Source: an uncultured Sulfurovum sp. (GTDB lineage Bacteria > Campylobacterota > Campylobacteria > Campylobacterales > Sulfurovaceae). Taken from it: a stretch of 64,000 bases of DNA. The DNA is taken from positions 62,001-126,000 of the forward strand of contig CACVAS010000047.1 in the NCBI GenBank assembly GCA_902727855.1, read 5' to 3'. The position numbers and the translations under genes were made by a program. Of this stretch, positions 35,580 to 43,986 are shown in pieces. Below the pieces are notes generated by a model. The model searched no databases. It was not told where the DNA came from and was given only the letters and a program-made list of their open reading frames with translations. Position 1 is the stretch's first letter; every line of letters starts with the position of its first letter.

Positions 35580-36028
35580 ATGTATAACAAAATAATTTTG
35601 GCAGGCAATCTTACTAGGGATATTGAGATTAAATATACGCAAAGTGGTTCTGCTATTGGCAATACAGCCATTGCAACAACACGTAAATCTAAATCTCAAA
35701 CAGGCGAACAGCAGAGGTTGCTAATCAGTATTTAAAAAAAGGATCTAAGCTTTTAGTAGACGGTAGGCTTAAGCTTGACCAGTGGACAGCACAAGATGGT
35801 AGTAAACGTTCAAAACATTCAGTCACTGTAGAAAACATGACAATGTTAGGTGGAAGAGATGAGGCACAAAGTGGTGGGTACAATACAGCACCTGCAAATG
35901 ACACATACTCACAACCTGCACCGCAACAAGAAACACCTTCATATGGAGCACCAACCCAGCCTGCACCACAGCAAAATCAAGCGTCTAACATCCCTGAAAT
36001 TGACATCAATGAAGATGAACCATTTTGA
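35580..36028 (+). pseudogene. ssb: Single-strand DNA-binding protein gene, internally deleted and frameshifted
   Basis: Frame 1 (35580..35735) gives the SSB N-terminus MYNKIILAGNLTRDIEIKY and stops at TAA. A second frame from ~35711 to 36028 continues [20 protein letters not shown], then [19 protein letters not shown], a Gln/Pro-rich linker and the acidic tip NEDEPF. Compared with typical SSB, about 15 residues of the OB fold (region around E..VCFID..FFGRT) are missing and the frame is lost. The protein cannot be normal SSB unless the sequence is wrong. Plasmid ssb normally supports establishment. Confidence 0.8.
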
Positions 36029-36172
36029 CGTATAACAACACAACTATGTAAATAAATATACAATGAGCCAATACAGGCTCATTAAGAAAGACATTAAAGA
36101 AGCCATCCTTACTATAATAAATGATACAAGTCTATTCTGGATAGAAATCTAATAATAAAATAGCTTATTTTA

Positions 36173-36258
36173 ACTCATATCGTTTTAATTATTTGATTGA
36201 CTATAAACCCTTTATAAACTTGTTCTATCTCTCTTATTATGATATAATATATTATATT
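36173..36258 (+). promoter_or_regulatory. Promoter module for the 36275 operon
   Basis: Weak box ACTCATATCGTTTT at 36173-36186; TATAAT at 36243; gap 56 bp. Reverse arm GATACAAGT at 36123. Confidence 0.65.
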
Positions 36259-36274
36259 TAAAGATTAAGGATTT

Positions 36275-36481
36275 ATGATGAGAGTGTTCGAGTGTGCGAC
36301 AACTAACGGTAGAGTTTTCAGAGTGGCTATATCTAGCGATAAGGAAGCAGAGCATGGATTATTAAGAATAATACAAGATTCACAAAATAATAGTTATGAA
36401 AAGATTGCGACATACAAGGAGATACATAATCGTGTGTATAGTCTTGATGATTTTAAAAAATTAGAAGAGACTCTCGTATGA
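36275..36481 (+). CDS. Small hypothetical protein
   Basis: 68 residues (ATG 36275 or 36278). Beta-strand start (FECATTNGRVFRVAI), helical end. Overlaps the next gene by 4 bp. Confidence 0.5.
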   Translation: MMRVFECATTNGRVFRVAISSDKEAEHGLLRIIQDSQNNSYEKIATYKEIHNRVYSLDDFKKLEETLV

Positions 36482-36735
36482 ATATTGCTGTCGAATATAA
36501 TGTAAATTCTATACAATTTTTTAAAATAGATGGACGAAAAATAAATACCACCTTTTTAAATTTGCTAATAAACAAGTTTAAAGAAGACTTAGGAAGTGTG
36601 GTTACTAAGATATGGTCCTACGATAATTTAGATGACTTTAATTACATGGAAACCCTATACGATGGCAATACAACTTCGGCTTCTGAAATTGATATTCCTG
36701 AGGATGATATAATCTTTCAATCAATAACAAATTAA
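36478..36735 (+). CDS. Small acidic hypothetical protein
   Basis: 85 residues, acidic C-terminus (SEIDIPEDDIIF). ATGA overlap with the preceding gene. Not recognised. Acidity resembles DNA-mimic or anti-defence proteins but that is weak evidence. Confidence 0.5.
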   Translation: MNIAVEYNVNSIQFFKIDGRKINTTFLNLLINKFKEDLGSVVTKIWSYDNLDDFNYMETLYDGNTTSASEIDIPEDDIIFQSITN

Positions 36736-36821
36736 AGGTGTATCGTTTTCTTTATCATGTTTCTATATACCCATAAAAAGTCTTTTTATTTAGCCTTTAT
36801 TATGATATAATATATTATATT
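36736..36821 (+). promoter_or_regulatory. Promoter module for the 36841 operon
   Basis: Truncated box (TGTATCGTTTT, first bases replaced) ending 36749; TATAAT at 36806; gap 56 bp. Confidence 0.6.
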
Positions 36822-36840
36822 TAAAGATTAAGGATTGAAG

Positions 36841-37104
36841 ATGATTACTTTAGCAGACATGGTTGCCAAAGCCCAAAAAGACTGTGTTGACTTGAAAGAT
36901 GTTGTATTTGAATCAATTGTGGTTTGTGATGATTGTGGTGTCATACTATTTGAATATGATGAAGCCTATGAAGATATCCATGGTAAGGCACTTTGTACTT
37001 CATGTTCTGTCTTCTGTGACGATTGCGAAATGTACTTTAAAAAGAGTGATGGAGATGCTGAAAATACCATATGTTACAAGTGTCAAGAGCATACCCATGA
37101 GTAA
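36841..37104 (+). CDS. Small zinc-ribbon protein
   Basis: 87 residues from ATG 36841 (AAGGA seven bases upstream). Four Cys pairs: CDDC, CTSC, CDDC and CYKC, so two zinc ribbons or a treble-clef, as in small regulatory adaptors. Acidic overall. Overlaps the next gene by 8 bp. Confidence 0.6.
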   Translation: MITLADMVAKAQKDCVDLKDVVFESIVVCDDCGVILFEYDEAYEDIHGKALCTSCSVFCDDCEMYFKKSDGDAENTICYKCQEHTHE

Positions 37105-37312
37105 GTTTATGAAGCTTGTAGAACGAATCGATCTAAGGCATATGAAAGGTTATACACTCAGGCGTTTTATTAAAAAGTACAAGGAAGACATACTAGCTTA
37201 TACGAAAATGAATGATGAGGTATTCTCTAGCAGAACACCTCATCAGCAGAAGATTGATATTTTATGGCAATTGTCATTAAGCAAATTGAATAATGGATAC
37301 AAAAGCATTTAA
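37097..37312 (+). CDS. Small basic protein
   Basis: 71 residues from ATG 37097, overlapping the zinc-ribbon gene by 8 bp. Basic and helical (MKGYTLRRFIKKYKEDIL). Could bind nucleic acid or its acidic neighbour. Confidence 0.5.
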   Translation: MSKFMKLVERIDLRHMKGYTLRRFIKKYKEDILAYTKMNDEVFSSRTPHQQKIDILWQLSLSKLNNGYKSI

Positions 37313-37323
37313 AAGGAAACCAG

Positions 37324-37653
37324 ATGACAGAGGAAGAGAAAAAAGTAGCTATTGCTAAAGACCCAAATACTCCAATAGAAACACTTGAAGACTTACTTTT
37401 TGATTTAGATGGACCAGTGCAGATCAATCTTGCAAAAAATCCAAATGTAACCTTGGATATGCTAAAACGTATGCATCAAAGTATTTATACAATCAATGCA
37501 TTTGCTTTAGAGACTATACAGCAGAGGTTTTTTAACAAAACACTCTCAAAAGAGTTATACCTTTTTTTAAAAGAAGATGAGACGTACCGTATTGCATGGG
37601 AAAGTCGCAATAATATATTAATAGATACAGCATGGGATATGCAAAATGGGTAA
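37324..37653 (+). CDS. Leucine-rich-repeat-variant-like protein
   Basis: 109 residues. Two helical repeats of the type (V)AIAKDPNTPIETLEDLL / INLAKNPNVTLDMLKRM, like LRV-type protein-binding repeats. ATG after AAAAGGAAACCAG. Overlaps the next gene by 22 bp. Confidence 0.55.
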   Translation: MTEEEKKVAIAKDPNTPIETLEDLLFDLDGPVQINLAKNPNVTLDMLKRMHQSIYTINAFALETIQQRFFNKTLSKELYLFLKEDETYRIAWESRNNILIDTAWDMQNG

Positions 37654-37949
37654 TATTAAAAGTATTTAATGTGAAAAATAAAAAAAGTTGGAAATGTCCT
37701 CATGGTTCAGTGATTGAGGTAGATGGTTATTATCGCTGCTCTTCTTGTGGTGATGTACAAAATAAGGTTGAACCTCATCCAAAACAACATACATATCAAA
37801 AGAAGCCTAAACCAGTTATACATAAAAATATTATAATAAACAAAAGAAATCACTCTACCCTACCGAGTAAACCGATGTTAAACATCACAAGAAAAGGGGC
37901 ACTCCTCCTGTTAGCACTCTATTTTCTCATGATACTTCTTATACTGTAA
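37632..37949 (+). CDS. Zinc-ribbon protein with C-terminal membrane anchor
   Basis: 105 residues. N-terminal ribbon CPHGS....YYRCSSCGD and a C-terminal hydrophobic helix (GALLLLALYFLMILLIL) at the very end, giving a tail-anchored topology. A basic linker joins them. Function unknown. Confidence 0.55.
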   Translation: MGYAKWVILKVFNVKNKKSWKCPHGSVIEVDGYYRCSSCGDVQNKVEPHPKQHTYQKKPKPVIHKNIIINKRNHSTLPSKPMLNITRKGALLLLALYFLMILLIL

Positions 37950-37974
37950 TTTAAAATATTATCCCCATTCTCAT

Positions 37975-38049
37975 ACTTGTATCCTATATAAATTAGTTGT
38001 CCTAAACAGAGCTTTACAATTATTTTATTATGGTATAATATATTATATT
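37975..38049 (+). promoter_or_regulatory. Promoter module for the 38069 operon
   Basis: Box ACTTGTATCCTATA at 37975-37988; TATAAT at 38034; gap 45 bp. Confidence 0.7.
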
Positions 38050-38068
38050 TAAAGATTAAGGATTGAAG

Positions 38069-38257
38069 ATGACAGAGAATGAAACAAATTTGATAGGACA
38101 GACTGTTGAGGTAAAAGAAAACCCTGAAACTATATCTTTTGTAGGACACGTCACAAAAGTGTCCGAAAACAAAATAGATGGCGTTTTAGTGAGTGTTTTA
38201 GATCAAGAAGATAATGTTTGGGATATTGAATCTAAATATATATCAATATATAAATAA
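38069..38257 (+). CDS. Small SH3-like hypothetical protein
   Basis: 62 residues from ATG 38069. All-beta pattern LIGQTVEVKENPETISFVG then GVLVSVLDQEDNVWDI, suggesting a small SH3-like barrel. Unknown function. Confidence 0.5.
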   Translation: MTENETNLIGQTVEVKENPETISFVGHVTKVSENKIDGVLVSVLDQEDNVWDIESKYISIYK

Positions 38258-38279
38258 CGCAGTTAAAAAGGACAAGATA

Positions 38280-38624
38280 ATGATTATGAGCGATGCACAA
38301 AAAGGTGAGATTAGTAAGACTTTAGGCAATTATGGATATAACGAAGATATGTCAAGATATCCTTGTGTTTTAAGCGATGATGCAGGTAGCCAGTATCATC
38401 TTGTTTTAAGTGACGGTATTTGGTTATTTAGTGAGGAGGTTCACTATGGCGATTCTTCATGTGGATATAAAACAGAAGTTGCAGATATTAAATCGTATAG
38501 CGATGAAAGATTAAATGAGATGGTGACATCTCACTACCCTTCCCTTGATTTTGTAAAAGAAACGCTTGGTGATGATTGGTCTATGATTGCTTTAGAGTGT
38601 GGGTTTGAGTGCGATATGCTTTAA
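38280..38624 (+). CDS. Hypothetical acidic protein
   Basis: 114 residues from ATG 38280 with AAAAAGGA upstream. Acidic, several aromatic residues, not recognised. A TAACGTATGTGTTA palindrome overlaps its stop codon (38625). Confidence 0.5.
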   Translation: MIMSDAQKGEISKTLGNYGYNEDMSRYPCVLSDDAGSQYHLVLSDGIWLFSEEVHYGDSSCGYKTEVADIKSYSDERLNEMVTSHYPSLDFVKETLGDDWSMIALECGFECDML

Positions 38625-38665
38625 TAACGTATGTGTTACTAATGCAAATCTAGCACTTTTTATAC

Positions 38666-38992
38666 TTAAGCCATTTCCCAATCTAAAACCAACACATAAA
38701 AAGGTATACGTGGCTTATGGCTTATCTCTTTAGATTGAAAAACTTGACAGACATATTCTATTCTATCTTTTACCTTGTCTTCATCCATATTCACCAAGAT
38801 CTTATCCATAGCCGTTAAAACACTGTTTAGCTCATGTTCTTCTTCGCAGGCCACCCAGGGTTCATCATTTCCTTTTATTCTATTGGCAGGATTCGTAATC
38901 TCTATGTAGCACTCTTCTACCCTCTCTTCTGTTATTTCATTCTCTGGAAAAGTCTCTTGAATATAAGTAGTGGTCTCTTTTAATGTATACAT
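38666..38992 (-). CDS. Hypothetical acidic protein
   Basis: 108 residues from ATG 38992, preceded on the minus strand by AAGGAT; a longer frame would lack a ribosome site. Helical and strongly acidic in its centre. Upstream, GATACAAGT (39030) could serve as its box, but no palindromic core was seen. Confidence 0.5.
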   Translation of the reverse strand: MYTLKETTTYIQETFPENEITEERVEECYIEITNPANRIKGNDEPWVACEEEHELNSVLTAMDKILVNMDEDKVKDRIEYVCQVFQSKEISHKPRIPFYVLVLDWEMA

Positions 38993-39070
38993 TAATCTAT
39001 CCTTTTTTAAAAGTATAACTAAATAAAAGGATACAAGTCTATTCTTGATAGTTATCCACTTCATGTGTAT

Positions 39071-39155
39071 ACTTGTATCGTATACTAAAGCATATCTCTC
39101 AACTTACTTTAAAAACTTGTTAAATATCATACATTATGATATAATATATTATATT
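39071..39155 (+). promoter_or_regulatory. Promoter module for the 39175 operon
   Basis: Box ACTTGTATCGTATA at 39071-39084; TATAAT at 39140; gap 55 bp. Reverse arm GATACAAGT at 39030. Confidence 0.7.
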
Positions 39156-39174
39156 TAAAGATTAAGGAATATCA

Positions 39175-39615
39175 ATGCATTACACATTAACAAAGATAGA
39201 AGACAATAAACGATTAGACTTTTTACCAAAGTACTTTAAAGGGGTGGCTCTTATACAATTTGAACATTTTCTCTATACTGTTGCAGAGGAAAAAATAAAA
39301 GAGTATCATGGTGGATTTTGGGATTTTTATGAAATTGATATAGCAGGGAAAAAAGCACCCTTGATGGTATTGAGTACCAAATCCCCTACCCTGACGCTTC
39401 ATGGCTTTTCAGAAGACATTGTTGTTAACGCCTTTACAGCATCTTTGGCAGTGTTTAGCATGGCATTAAATCATTTTATGTTTCATTGTAGTCGCAATGA
39501 GAAGCTACTTGCATCATTAACAAATACTTACATGACATTAAATGACTATATGTATGGTGACTTTGAGAAAAAAGAAGAAATTGATATAGCACGCCTTTAT
39601 CAGTTCTTAGATTAG
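39175..39615 (+). CDS. Hypothetical protein
   Basis: 146 residues; a long central helix (FTASLAVFSMALNHFMFHCS). No motif recognised. Eleven bp from the next gene, likely co-transcribed. Confidence 0.55.
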   Translation: MHYTLTKIEDNKRLDFLPKYFKGVALIQFEHFLYTVAEEKIKEYHGGFWDFYEIDIAGKKAPLMVLSTKSPTLTLHGFSEDIVVNAFTASLAVFSMALNHFMFHCSRNEKLLASLTNTYMTLNDYMYGDFEKKEEIDIARLYQFLD

Positions 39616-39625
39616 GAGAAAAAGA

Positions 39626-40600
39626 ATGCACCCTACTTTCTATAGTATCGTTCCAAATGGTTTATATAGTACTTTTACTATATGCCGAAATGAGCCTCTT
39701 TCTTTTGATGTATTCACCAAGTATACAAAGGAGGTTAAAAATGTCTTTAAGGAGCATACATGCTTATTAAAAGAGGACTTAAGCCTTTCTTTGTTTGAAA
39801 CCTCATCTATTTTGGATTATGTAAAACCTTATCTTTTTGATAAAGAGGATTGGGTAGATTATGAAAGAGTCATGAAGATGAGTGGTGATGAGCTAACAGA
39901 TATATTTGAATCGTATATTTTAGAAGATAATGTACCATCATGGTTACTTGTATCTAGACACTATTCTCCCAAAGAGATGCATAGAATTTTTCACAATAGG
40001 CATATGAGCGATGAAGAGATACTACACCAAATTATGTTTCTCTCTTTCGATACAATAAAAGGAGAACGCGTAAGAATATCTCCACAAAGAATATCCAGTT
40101 TATCTTCACAAATAAATAGGAAATCTATTTATATTTTTGACAGAAAAATCAATTTAGCTAGATTATTGGTTGCTGTACGCACTAGGTATGGGGTAGGGCA
40201 TCAAAAGGCAATGACTATCAAGGAAGCACAGAGCTATGCAATAGATGATTTTTTAACTCATCTCTCTAATCATTCTGTCGCTTTTAAAGAAAAGTTGATA
40301 TGTTCAATAAAATATGCAAATAGTGCTAAATCTATACTCCCTGTATTAAAACAGTTGTACAAGGATGAGAAAGAACATATACCCAATGGTGGAAGTGCAG
40401 GTGGTGTAAAAGATGGATATCAGCTAGATAGTACTTACAATCTTAATTCACCATCTATACATATAGGGCGATACAATTTTATTTTACAATACCTTGAGGA
40501 AGCAACAACTGATGATTCATATGTAACAGTTAGGCTTTATGAAGGGTTTAGTGTATGGGAGTTAGTGTATGAACACTTTAAAGGTGCTACTCTTTTTTAG
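39626..40600 (+). CDS. Hypothetical protein
   Basis: 324 residues after AGGAG. Mixed fold; contains NGGSAGGVKDGY and a conserved-looking SPSIHIGRYNFIL near the end. No family recognised. Last gene before the 700-bp gap. Confidence 0.6.
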   Translation: MHPTFYSIVPNGLYSTFTICRNEPLSFDVFTKYTKEVKNVFKEHTCLLKEDLSLSLFETSSILDYVKPYLFDKEDWVDYERVMKMSGDELTDIFESYILEDNVPSWLLVSRHYSPKEMHRIFHNRHMSDEEILHQIMFLSFDTIKGERVRISPQRISSLSSQINRKSIYIFDRKINLARLLVAVRTRYGVGHQKAMTIKEAQSYAIDDFLTHLSNHSVAFKEKLICSIKYANSAKSILPVLKQLYKDEKEHIPNGGSAGGVKDGYQLDSTYNLNSPSIHIGRYNFILQYLEEATTDDSYVTVRLYEGFSVWELVYEHFKGATLF

Positions 40601-40762
40601 GGTAGTGGTTTATTTTTGAACAATACGATACAAGTCATATTCTCTGCTTTACAAATCTTTGAATTAGATTTCACATTATAAAATACGATACAAGTTTATT
40701 GTGTGTTGAGGTAGAAGAAGTATCAAGGTGAGGGTGGTATCCAAAATTAATTTATGATTTGA

Positions 40763-40940
40763 TATAATGAGATACAGAATTAAAGTAGCCGTTTTATCAA
40801 CTACATTTGGATTGTGGGCTAACACTCTCTAAACTATTGCTATCTTTCTTTCTCTTATTTATGGCATAAGTGCCACTATAAGCCCAAAAAGGTAACTTCA
40901 GCGTATCTTACTTACTTAGTCTAATAAGTAGGTAAGAACT
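40763..40940 (+). ncRNA. Putative antisense RNA of a type I toxin-antitoxin pair
   Basis: A TATAAT at 40763-40768 (TTTGATATAATGAG) could start a plus-strand RNA near 40775. It has no ORF and reaches a strong hairpin CTTACTTACTTA/TAAGTAGGTAAG (40907-40936, 6-base loop). It is complementary to the 3' part of the toxin-like mRNA. Ends are guesses. Confidence 0.4.
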
Positions 40941-40981
40941 TCAACTATCACAGTTAATACAAGTATTACTAGCTTTAGCAT
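40916..40981 (-). CDS. Hydrophobic 21-residue peptide, candidate type I toxin
   Basis: ATG at 40981 with AAAGGG eight bases upstream. The peptide starts MLKLVILVLTVIVEVL and ends YLLD; it is one membrane helix with an internal Glu. Size and pattern resemble Ibs and DinQ toxins, which depolarise the inner membrane. Stop codon lies in the hairpin 40907-40936. A minus promoter lies 116 bp upstream. Confidence 0.5.
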   Translation of the reverse strand: MLKLVILVLTVIVEVLTYLLD

Positions 40982-41096
40982 ATTTCTAACCCTTTGCAAT
41001 GAACTCCGACCAAACCACAATCCACAACATTTGTAAAAATGCTTACAGTTTCATTACATAAGATAACGCGTATTACTCCTCTGTATCTCTATCTCT

Positions 41097-41128
41097 ATTA
41101 TACCCAAAAAGCACTAAATAGCAGTCAA
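41097..41128 (-). promoter_or_regulatory. Putative promoter of the toxin-like mRNA
   Basis: Minus-strand TATAAT at 41102-41097 with TTGACT at 41128-41123, spacer 20 bp (long). This implies a ~110-base untranslated leader before the peptide, typical of type I toxins. Confidence 0.4.
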
Positions 41129-41187
41129 TAATATACTATATTGTATCATAAAAAACTAGGGTATTTTTATGATTAATGCATTATAAA

Positions 41188-41273
41188 ACTTGTATCGTAT
41201 TACGCTGTATCTTTCCACAAATCCCCTTGTGAGCTTTGTTTATGCATATTATTATGGTATAATATATTATATT
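41188..41273 (+). promoter_or_regulatory. Promoter module for the 41312 gene
   Basis: Box ACTTGTATCGTATT at 41188-41201; TATAAT at 41258; gap 56 bp. Leader longer than usual (~40 bp). Confidence 0.7.
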
Positions 41274-41311
41274 TAAAAAAACTATTTAGTAGATTAATTA
41301 AAGGATTGCTT

Positions 41312-41647
41312 ATGCGTAGTATAAAAGTATATACCTCATCAAGTAGTATTTCAACCAATATCAATGGTGATGACAAAATGATTGCAGGTTGCTACTTAGG
41401 AACATTTATAGATGTAGGTGTAGACGAAAAAGAAAAGAGAGAGGAGGTACATACAGTATCTTTTTTAGGTGAGGGTGATACCTATTCAATATTTGCAGCG
41501 AACAAAGCAAAAGATAACTCTGAGTATCAATTTACACTTATTGCCAGATATAGCAATCTTGATGAGTGTGAAGCATTTATAAGTAATCATTTGCACGCTA
41601 AAACATCGAATAGTTTAATCATGGGGTATGTGATAAAAACACATTAA
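41312..41647 (+). CDS. Hypothetical protein
   Basis: 111 residues from ATG 41312 (AAAGGA upstream). Ser-rich N-terminus (VYTSSSSISTNINGD), beta-rich body. Not recognised. Confidence 0.5.
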   Translation: MRSIKVYTSSSSISTNINGDDKMIAGCYLGTFIDVGVDEKEKREEVHTVSFLGEGDTYSIFAANKAKDNSEYQFTLIARYSNLDECEAFISNHLHAKTSNSLIMGYVIKTH

Positions 41648-41685
41648 CTTTATACATACTAACCCATAGATTACTAGATAGTTAA

Positions 41686-41760
41686 ACTTGTATCGTATTC
41701 TTTACTTATCCACGCTAAACCTATGAATTATCAATATATTATGATATAATATATTATATT
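41686..41760 (+). promoter_or_regulatory. Promoter module for the 41780 gene
   Basis: Box ACTTGTATCGTATT at 41686-41699; TATAAT at 41745; gap 45 bp. Confidence 0.75.
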
Positions 41761-41779
41761 TAAAGATTAAGGATTGAAG

Positions 41780-42319
41780 ATGAAAACAACTATAATAAAC
41801 ATATACGGGGCAAGTGGCATAGGTAAATCAATAACAGCTTGTAAGCTTTATGCAGAGATGAGTATATCTCGTAACTATGGAAACATTGAACTCGTTAGAG
41901 AGTTTGCCAAAGACCTTGTATGGGCAGGAGACTTAAAAACACTAGCACATCAACCTAGCGTAACAAATGGGCAAGTACAAAGACAGAATATACTTTTAGG
42001 CAAGGTAGATTATATTGTGACAGATAGCCCTCTTTGCTTAGGTCTTCTCTACTCTAAAGAAGAACACTTAGATGAGGTTACAAATGTGATTGCAACCGAA
42101 AGAGAAAAATATAACGAAGTGAATATTTTACTTAAAAGAAGTAGCGATATCCCATTTAATCCCGTAGGACGTGTACATACCCTAGAAGAGAGTATTGCTA
42201 TAGACTGTGAAATTAAAAGCTTACTTGATACCCAAAATATCCCATATATTGAATTATCAAACAAACTTGATGTCATATCAATTATACAGCATATAGAAGA
42301 AGTACTTAGAAATAAGTAG
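41780..42319 (+). CDS. P-loop kinase/ATPase, NadR-like (AAA_28) fold
   Basis: 179 residues from ATG 41780. Walker A GASGIGKS at 10-17; a DSP motif (YIVTDSPLCLGLLY) after the core suits a nucleoside/NMN kinase-like P-loop fold; R-rich lid (KRSSDIPFNPVGRVHTLEES). Such proteins occur in phages and plasmids, possibly phosphorylating nucleosides or NAD precursors. Specificity unknown. Confidence 0.7.
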   Translation: MKTTIINIYGASGIGKSITACKLYAEMSISRNYGNIELVREFAKDLVWAGDLKTLAHQPSVTNGQVQRQNILLGKVDYIVTDSPLCLGLLYSKEEHLDEVTNVIATEREKYNEVNILLKRSSDIPFNPVGRVHTLEESIAIDCEIKSLLDTQNIPYIELSNKLDVISIIQHIEEVLRNK

Positions 42320-42368
42320 TTCTTTTGTGCAGATAACTTTTATAAACATTTGTTTTTATAGATAATAA

Positions 42369-42497
42369 ACGATACGAGTCTATTTTTACAATTCATTTTA
42401 TACCATTTAAAACTTGTATCGTATTATTACTTACTCTTACACCAAATCCCTTAAAACCTTTGCATAATGCCTATATTATGATATAATATATTATATT
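42369..42497 (+). promoter_or_regulatory. Promoter module with inverted arm, for 42514
   Basis: Reverse arm ACGATACGAGT at 42369; box ACTTGTATCGTATT at 42412-42425; TATAAT at 42482; gap 56 bp. First of three near-identical ~129-bp blocks. Confidence 0.75.
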
Positions 42498-42513
42498 TAA
42501 AGATTAAGGATTT

Positions 42514-43050
42514 ATGATGGCAAATTCATCAGAGTTATACGCTACATTGAGTGGATATAAAATTAAAGATGCATATCGTGTGGTATTAGAGTGCATGGAA
42601 GATGGACATTTGTGTTTATCTAAGAGATACAAAATTCCAGAAGATACGATTGGTAGTTACGGGTATTCTTGTGTTGAAATTCCTGCTTTTCAAGAAGAGT
42701 GTGAAGAGACCATTGTTATTAATGGTATGGGTAGATGGTGTGGACCACATGCTGCATTGATTAAATTGTGTGAAGAGTTTAATCTTGACATGACTTATAA
42801 TGATGCTGAACCAGGTTGTGATTTTTTTCATACGCTTATGGTTAATCAAGGTAAAGTGACACTTGATGAAGAATATGCGTATTTAAGCAAAGAGCGTGCA
42901 GATGCAGAGGGGTGTATTATCTCTTTTATTGAAGGGTATGATTGGCTAGACCCTAAAGAAGATGAAACTACCTATTTAAAGCTTTTATCTATCGCAAAGG
43001 AGTTTGAAGTAGATGAGGATGAGGTTAGAGAAGTTTTAGGCTTGAGTTAA
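42514..43050 (+). CDS. Hypothetical acidic protein, distantly YubB/Api92-like
   Basis: 178 residues (ATG 42514 or 42517). Centre MTYNDAEPGCDFFHTLM recalls the AEPG segment of the plasmid ferredoxin-like YubB family; the resemblance is weak. Very acidic C-terminus. Unknown role. Confidence 0.5.
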   Translation: MMANSSELYATLSGYKIKDAYRVVLECMEDGHLCLSKRYKIPEDTIGSYGYSCVEIPAFQEECEETIVINGMGRWCGPHAALIKLCEEFNLDMTYNDAEPGCDFFHTLMVNQGKVTLDEEYAYLSKERADAEGCIISFIEGYDWLDPKEDETTYLKLLSIAKEFEVDEDEVREVLGLS

Positions 43051-43122
43051 GTAGGGTGGGATTAGTAGTTATAAGCTAATCCACATTTGACTTTTACATG
43101 CATTCATTTTATAGATAATAAT

Positions 43123-43251
43123 ACGATACAAGTCTATTTTTACAATTCACTTTATACCATTTAAAAACTTGTATCGTATAGTCAATTATTCCTCACGAAA
43201 CCCCTTAAAACATTTGTATAATTCCTATATTATGATATAATATATTATATT
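43123..43251 (+). promoter_or_regulatory. Promoter module with inverted arm, for 43271
   Basis: Reverse arm ACGATACAAGT at 43123; box ACTTGTATCGTATA at 43167-43180; TATAAT at 43236; gap 55 bp. Second block copy. Confidence 0.75.
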
Positions 43252-43270
43252 TAAAGATTAAGGAATTAAG

Positions 43271-43870
43271 ATGTATGACAAAGAGACAATTATCACAAAA
43301 GACAACATAGCATCATATTATGAGTTTATGGGTTCAAATGAAAGAAGCACTCACAGAGATTTGATACACTTTTCTTTTAACGTTAGAAGCCCTTTGACTA
43401 TATATGATCTTTTAAATTTAGAACAACATCGAGAACGTATAGACGACAACTGGAAGTATAGCTGTTTCCAAGATGGAAGAGTTAAGAGCCAAAGCTATTT
43501 TGGTGTCAAGGATACATTGAAGCCTATAGAGGAGTATGTAGAAGAGATAAAATCTAGCAGTGAGTATAAAGAATATGTTTTCAAATCTCAAATTGTAGTG
43601 ATGGAGCAGTATAGTAATGACATTTATAATTTATCTGAAAATGATAGCTATACTTTAAACTATTCTAACTCTGATTATAATAGAACTATCAACGATTTGT
43701 TAGAAACTTTAAGTTGTATAGACATTGTAGATGTGAATACATATGAACTATGGAAGACTAATAGTGTTCCAAGCATGGACAAGGAATATTTTTACGAAAA
43801 TATCACTTTTAAGGGTTCAGATATAAGTTTACTCTCTAAAGTGATAAAAGAGTATATATCTACACATTAG
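43271..43870 (+). CDS. Hypothetical protein, shares a domain with 50749..51105
   Basis: 199 residues. Residues ~75-105, YFGVKDTLKPIEEYVEEIK, match FGIKDNLEPIDAYITKIK in the 50749 product with the same order of flanking parts. Function unknown. Confidence 0.55.
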   Translation: MYDKETIITKDNIASYYEFMGSNERSTHRDLIHFSFNVRSPLTIYDLLNLEQHRERIDDNWKYSCFQDGRVKSQSYFGVKDTLKPIEEYVEEIKSSSEYKEYVFKSQIVVMEQYSNDIYNLSENDSYTLNYSNSDYNRTINDLLETLSCIDIVDVNTYELWKTNSVPSMDKEYFYENITFKGSDISLLSKVIKEYISTH

Positions 43871-43986
43871 TAAATTATTCAGAGCTATTATCTATCGCAA
43901 AGGAATTTACGTAGGAGAGGGTGAAGTTAGTCTATAGGCTAACTCTCACCTTTCTTGTATATGCACGCGTGTTTCATAAATAATAA

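Noticed and set aside
36478-36735. Small acidic protein as an anti-CRISPR or Ard homologue
   Set aside because: Acidity alone; no alignment to a named family could be made by eye.
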